Origin: an uncultured Gemella sp.
GTDB taxonomy: Bacteria > Bacillota > Bacilli > Staphylococcales > Gemellaceae
Direction: 5' to 3'
DNA: 5,964 bases
Assembly (NCBI GenBank): GCA_927911745.1
Contig: CAKMQF010000031.1
Span: 1-5,964 of the forward strand
Shown: one piece after another, positions 4,939 to 5,964 of the stretch
Position numbering within the stretch: the stretch's first letter is position 1
Layout of the letters: every line of letters starts with the position of its first letter
Program-made: the position numbers and the translations under genes
Notes under the pieces: model-generated
What the model was told of the DNA's origin: nothing
The model's database searches: none
What the model saw: the letters and a program-made list of their open reading frames with translations, nothing else

Positions 4939-5142
4939 AGAGTAATATTTAAGTTTCACAGTATTTTATTCTATATTATACAGAAAATAATTTCTCTTAG
5001 AATAGAATTATTCAAAAAATATGATACCTTCTTTCATTTATTATGTTATAATGAAATTTAGATAAAGGACTTGAAACTTAGTCAATTTCACTTTTATTAT
5101 TCTTTATATATTACTTTTCATATAAAAAAGGGAGGGAATTAT
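4939..5142 (+). promoter_or_regulatory. leader and promoter of the four-helix membrane protein gene
   Basis: An extended -10 element TGTTATAAT (5044-5052) is the best promoter signal; the matching -35 position is poor. The start would be near 5059, giving a leader of about 84 bases that ends with GGGAGGG (5130-5136). ATGAAATTTA occurs both at 4920-4929 and at 5051-5060, overlapping the -10. I see no gene, riboswitch or tRNA in the rest of this stretch. Confidence 0.5.
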
Positions 5143-5535
5143 ATGAAATATAACAAATACTTAATCATCACTTTTCCTATTTTGATCGTACTAGTTTCAG
5201 CATTTTTTTATACAAAAAATATCTTCTATTTCTACTCAACTATTCCGATATGTGTCTACGTGAGCTTTGTGAGATATTTTCAAGAAAAAAATAAATTATT
5301 AATAAAAACAAATAAAGTTTTGAATCTATTAAAGTATGAATTTACTATATACACTGTAGCAATACTAACAATATTCTCAATACCTTCACTTGGCTTTATC
5401 AGTAAAATTAAAAGAGTAGAATATACCTATATTTTATATGCAATTTCTGCAATATTACTCTTATTATATGCAATAATTAATATTAAACGCACTCTACTTA
5501 TAAGACAAGAACTACGAAAAAACAATTCTAAATAA
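5143..5535 (+). CDS. small integral membrane protein with four predicted helices, unrecognised
   Basis: This 130-residue protein has hydrophobic segments at about 6-23, 27-45, 65-86 and 94-114. Basic residues cluster at the N-terminus, in the 44-64 loop and in the 115-130 tail. By the positive-inside rule both ends and the middle loop would be cytoplasmic. There is no catalytic motif, no Cys pair and no recognisable domain. The ATG at 5143 is chosen because GGGAGGG lies six bases upstream. An in-frame TTG at 5071 would add 24 residues but has no ribosome binding site and the added sequence is not conserved-looking. The gene is alone on the plus strand and is convergent with plsY, its stop only 21 bases from the plsY stop. 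Codon use is AT-rich (many ATA, TTA and AAA codons). Its function is unknown; the shape is compatible with small membrane proteins such as immunity or transport accessory proteins, but nothing here supports a choice. Confidence 0.75.
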   Translation: MKYNKYLIITFPILIVLVSAFFYTKNIFYFYSTIPICVYVSFVRYFQEKNKLLIKTNKVLNLLKYEFTIYTVAILTIFSIPSLGFISKIKRVEYTYILYAISAILLLLYAIINIKRTLLIRQELRKNNSK

Positions 5536-5542
5536 CAAAAAA

Positions 5543-5574
5543 AAGAAATCAGCTCACTATCGAACTGATTTCTT
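5543..5574. terminator. bidirectional terminator shared by the membrane protein gene and plsY
   Basis: AAGAAATCAG (5543-5552) pairs with CTGATTTCTT (5565-5574), with a further TC/GA pairing inside the loop. On the minus strand a run of eight T's follows directly, making it a strong terminator for plsY. On the plus strand the tail (AATTTTT) is weaker. The plsY stop codon (5557-5559) lies in the loop, so the last plsY codons form one arm. Confidence 0.85.
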
Positions 5575-5964
5575 AATTTTTCTTGTACTAAAATATTTAT
5601 TAAATGACTCTTCTATATCTTTTACAGCTACTACACTTATTAATAAAACTGCTAGTAGAAAAATTCCTAGTATTATAAATGATGGATTTTCTACATAGTT
5701 TATATACGTTACAAATGGAAGACTAGAATAAAACCCAATTGTTAAACTTTTTACGATAATAGCTATAACTAATGTACAAAGTATTAAGATTAAGAATAAA
5801 TTTAATGATAATGCTGCTAAACAACCAAAGAATGTCGCAACCCCCTTACCACCTTTAAACTTAAAGATAATAGGTTTTATGTGACCTAATAATACTAATA
5901 CTATACAGATATATATAATTTTTGGATCAACATCTAATATTTTCAGTAATATAACTACAAAAAA
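5557..5964 (-). CDS. plsY: glycerol-3-phosphate acyltransferase PlsY-like, C-terminal part (start outside window)
   Basis: PlsY is the membrane enzyme that transfers an acyl group from acyl-phosphate to glycerol-3-phosphate, the first acylation in bacterial phospholipid synthesis. These 135 residues are the C-terminal two thirds of a protein of usually about 200. The second family motif is clear: GH (27-28 of the fragment), then P31, then KFKGGKGVAT (35-44), thought to hold the glycerol-phosphate. Hydrophobic segments lie at about 13-27, 48-71 and 95-114. The N-terminal motif (essential Ser and Arg) would be beyond the right edge. Oddities: Lys30 where the family usually has an aromatic residue before the Pro, and a C-terminus reading AVKDIEESFNKYF (113-125) where motif 3 normally has a conserved His and Asn (pattern H-x-x-N-I-x-R). 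Alternate frames do not restore that motif. So it may be a diverged paralogue; the family call is firm, activity less so. Confidence 0.85.
   Translation of the reverse strand, partial: FFVVILLKILDVDPKIIYICIVLVLLGHIKPIIFKFKGGKGVATFFGCLAALSLNLFLILILCTLVIAIIVKSLTIGFYSSLPFVTYINYVENPSFIILGIFLLAVLLISVVAVKDIEESFNKYFSTRKIKKSVR

Noticed and set aside
5071..5142. TTG start at 5071 adding 24 residues to the membrane protein
   Set aside because: It has no ribosome binding site, while the ATG at 5143 has GGGAGGG six bases upstream. The added residues would be encoded by the leader.
4433..5142. CRISPR array, tRNA, small mobile element or attachment site in the repeat-rich spacer
   Set aside because: The repeats are short, of different sequence and not regularly interspersed. 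No cloverleaf, transposase fragment or flanking target duplication was seen.

Overview
The window looks like a low-GC Bacillota (Firmicutes) chromosome. Genes are AT-rich, intergenic spacers are very AT-rich, ribosome binding sites are strong (GGAGG type) and promoters are sigma-A like. The protein sequences remind me of Gemella or a close relative, but this is an impression from memory, not a search result.

Layout from left to right. (1) Positions 1-1967, minus strand: the two thiamine-diphosphate E1 subunits of an acetoin/pyruvate dehydrogenase complex, alpha (acoA-type) upstream of beta (acoB-type). The beta gene carries a net one-base frameshift near position 114. Its C-terminus is displaced into another frame and runs off the left edge. 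(2) Positions 1968-2526: a 559-base gene-free divergent control region. It holds a near-consensus promoter for the E1 genes with a perfect palindrome in its spacer, a promoter for the permease, and repeated ATTAGYACAGT elements. (3) Positions 2527-4179, plus strand: a lactate permease (LctP family), ended by a strong bidirectional terminator. (4) Positions 4241-4432, minus strand: a 63-residue Cys/His-rich metallothionein-like protein built from a 27-residue tandem duplication. It has its own promoter and an upstream inverted repeat whose arms match Zur half-sites. (5) Positions 4433-5142: mostly non-coding DNA with several hairpins, a possible 35-codon strongly basic minus-strand ORF, and a possible decayed membrane-protein tail. 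(6) Positions 5143-5535, plus strand: an unrecognised four-helix membrane protein. (7) Positions 5557-5964, minus strand: the C-terminal part of a PlsY-family acyltransferase, convergent with (6). The two share a terminator hairpin that overlaps the plsY stop codon.

How it fits together. Lactate imported by the permease would be oxidised to pyruvate by a lactate dehydrogenase not in this window. The E1 subunits could then feed that pyruvate (or acetoin) into acetyl-CoA, so the divergent pair is a plausible carbon-use unit. The metal-binding protein, the small membrane protein and PlsY are separate transcription units with no clear link to it.

The most distinctive items are the duplicated metallothionein-like protein with its operator-like repeat, the E1 beta frameshift, the basic mini-ORF behind helically phased repeats, and the PlsY whose third motif looks unusual. 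There is no sign of CRISPR, tRNA, rRNA, transposase or phage genes.
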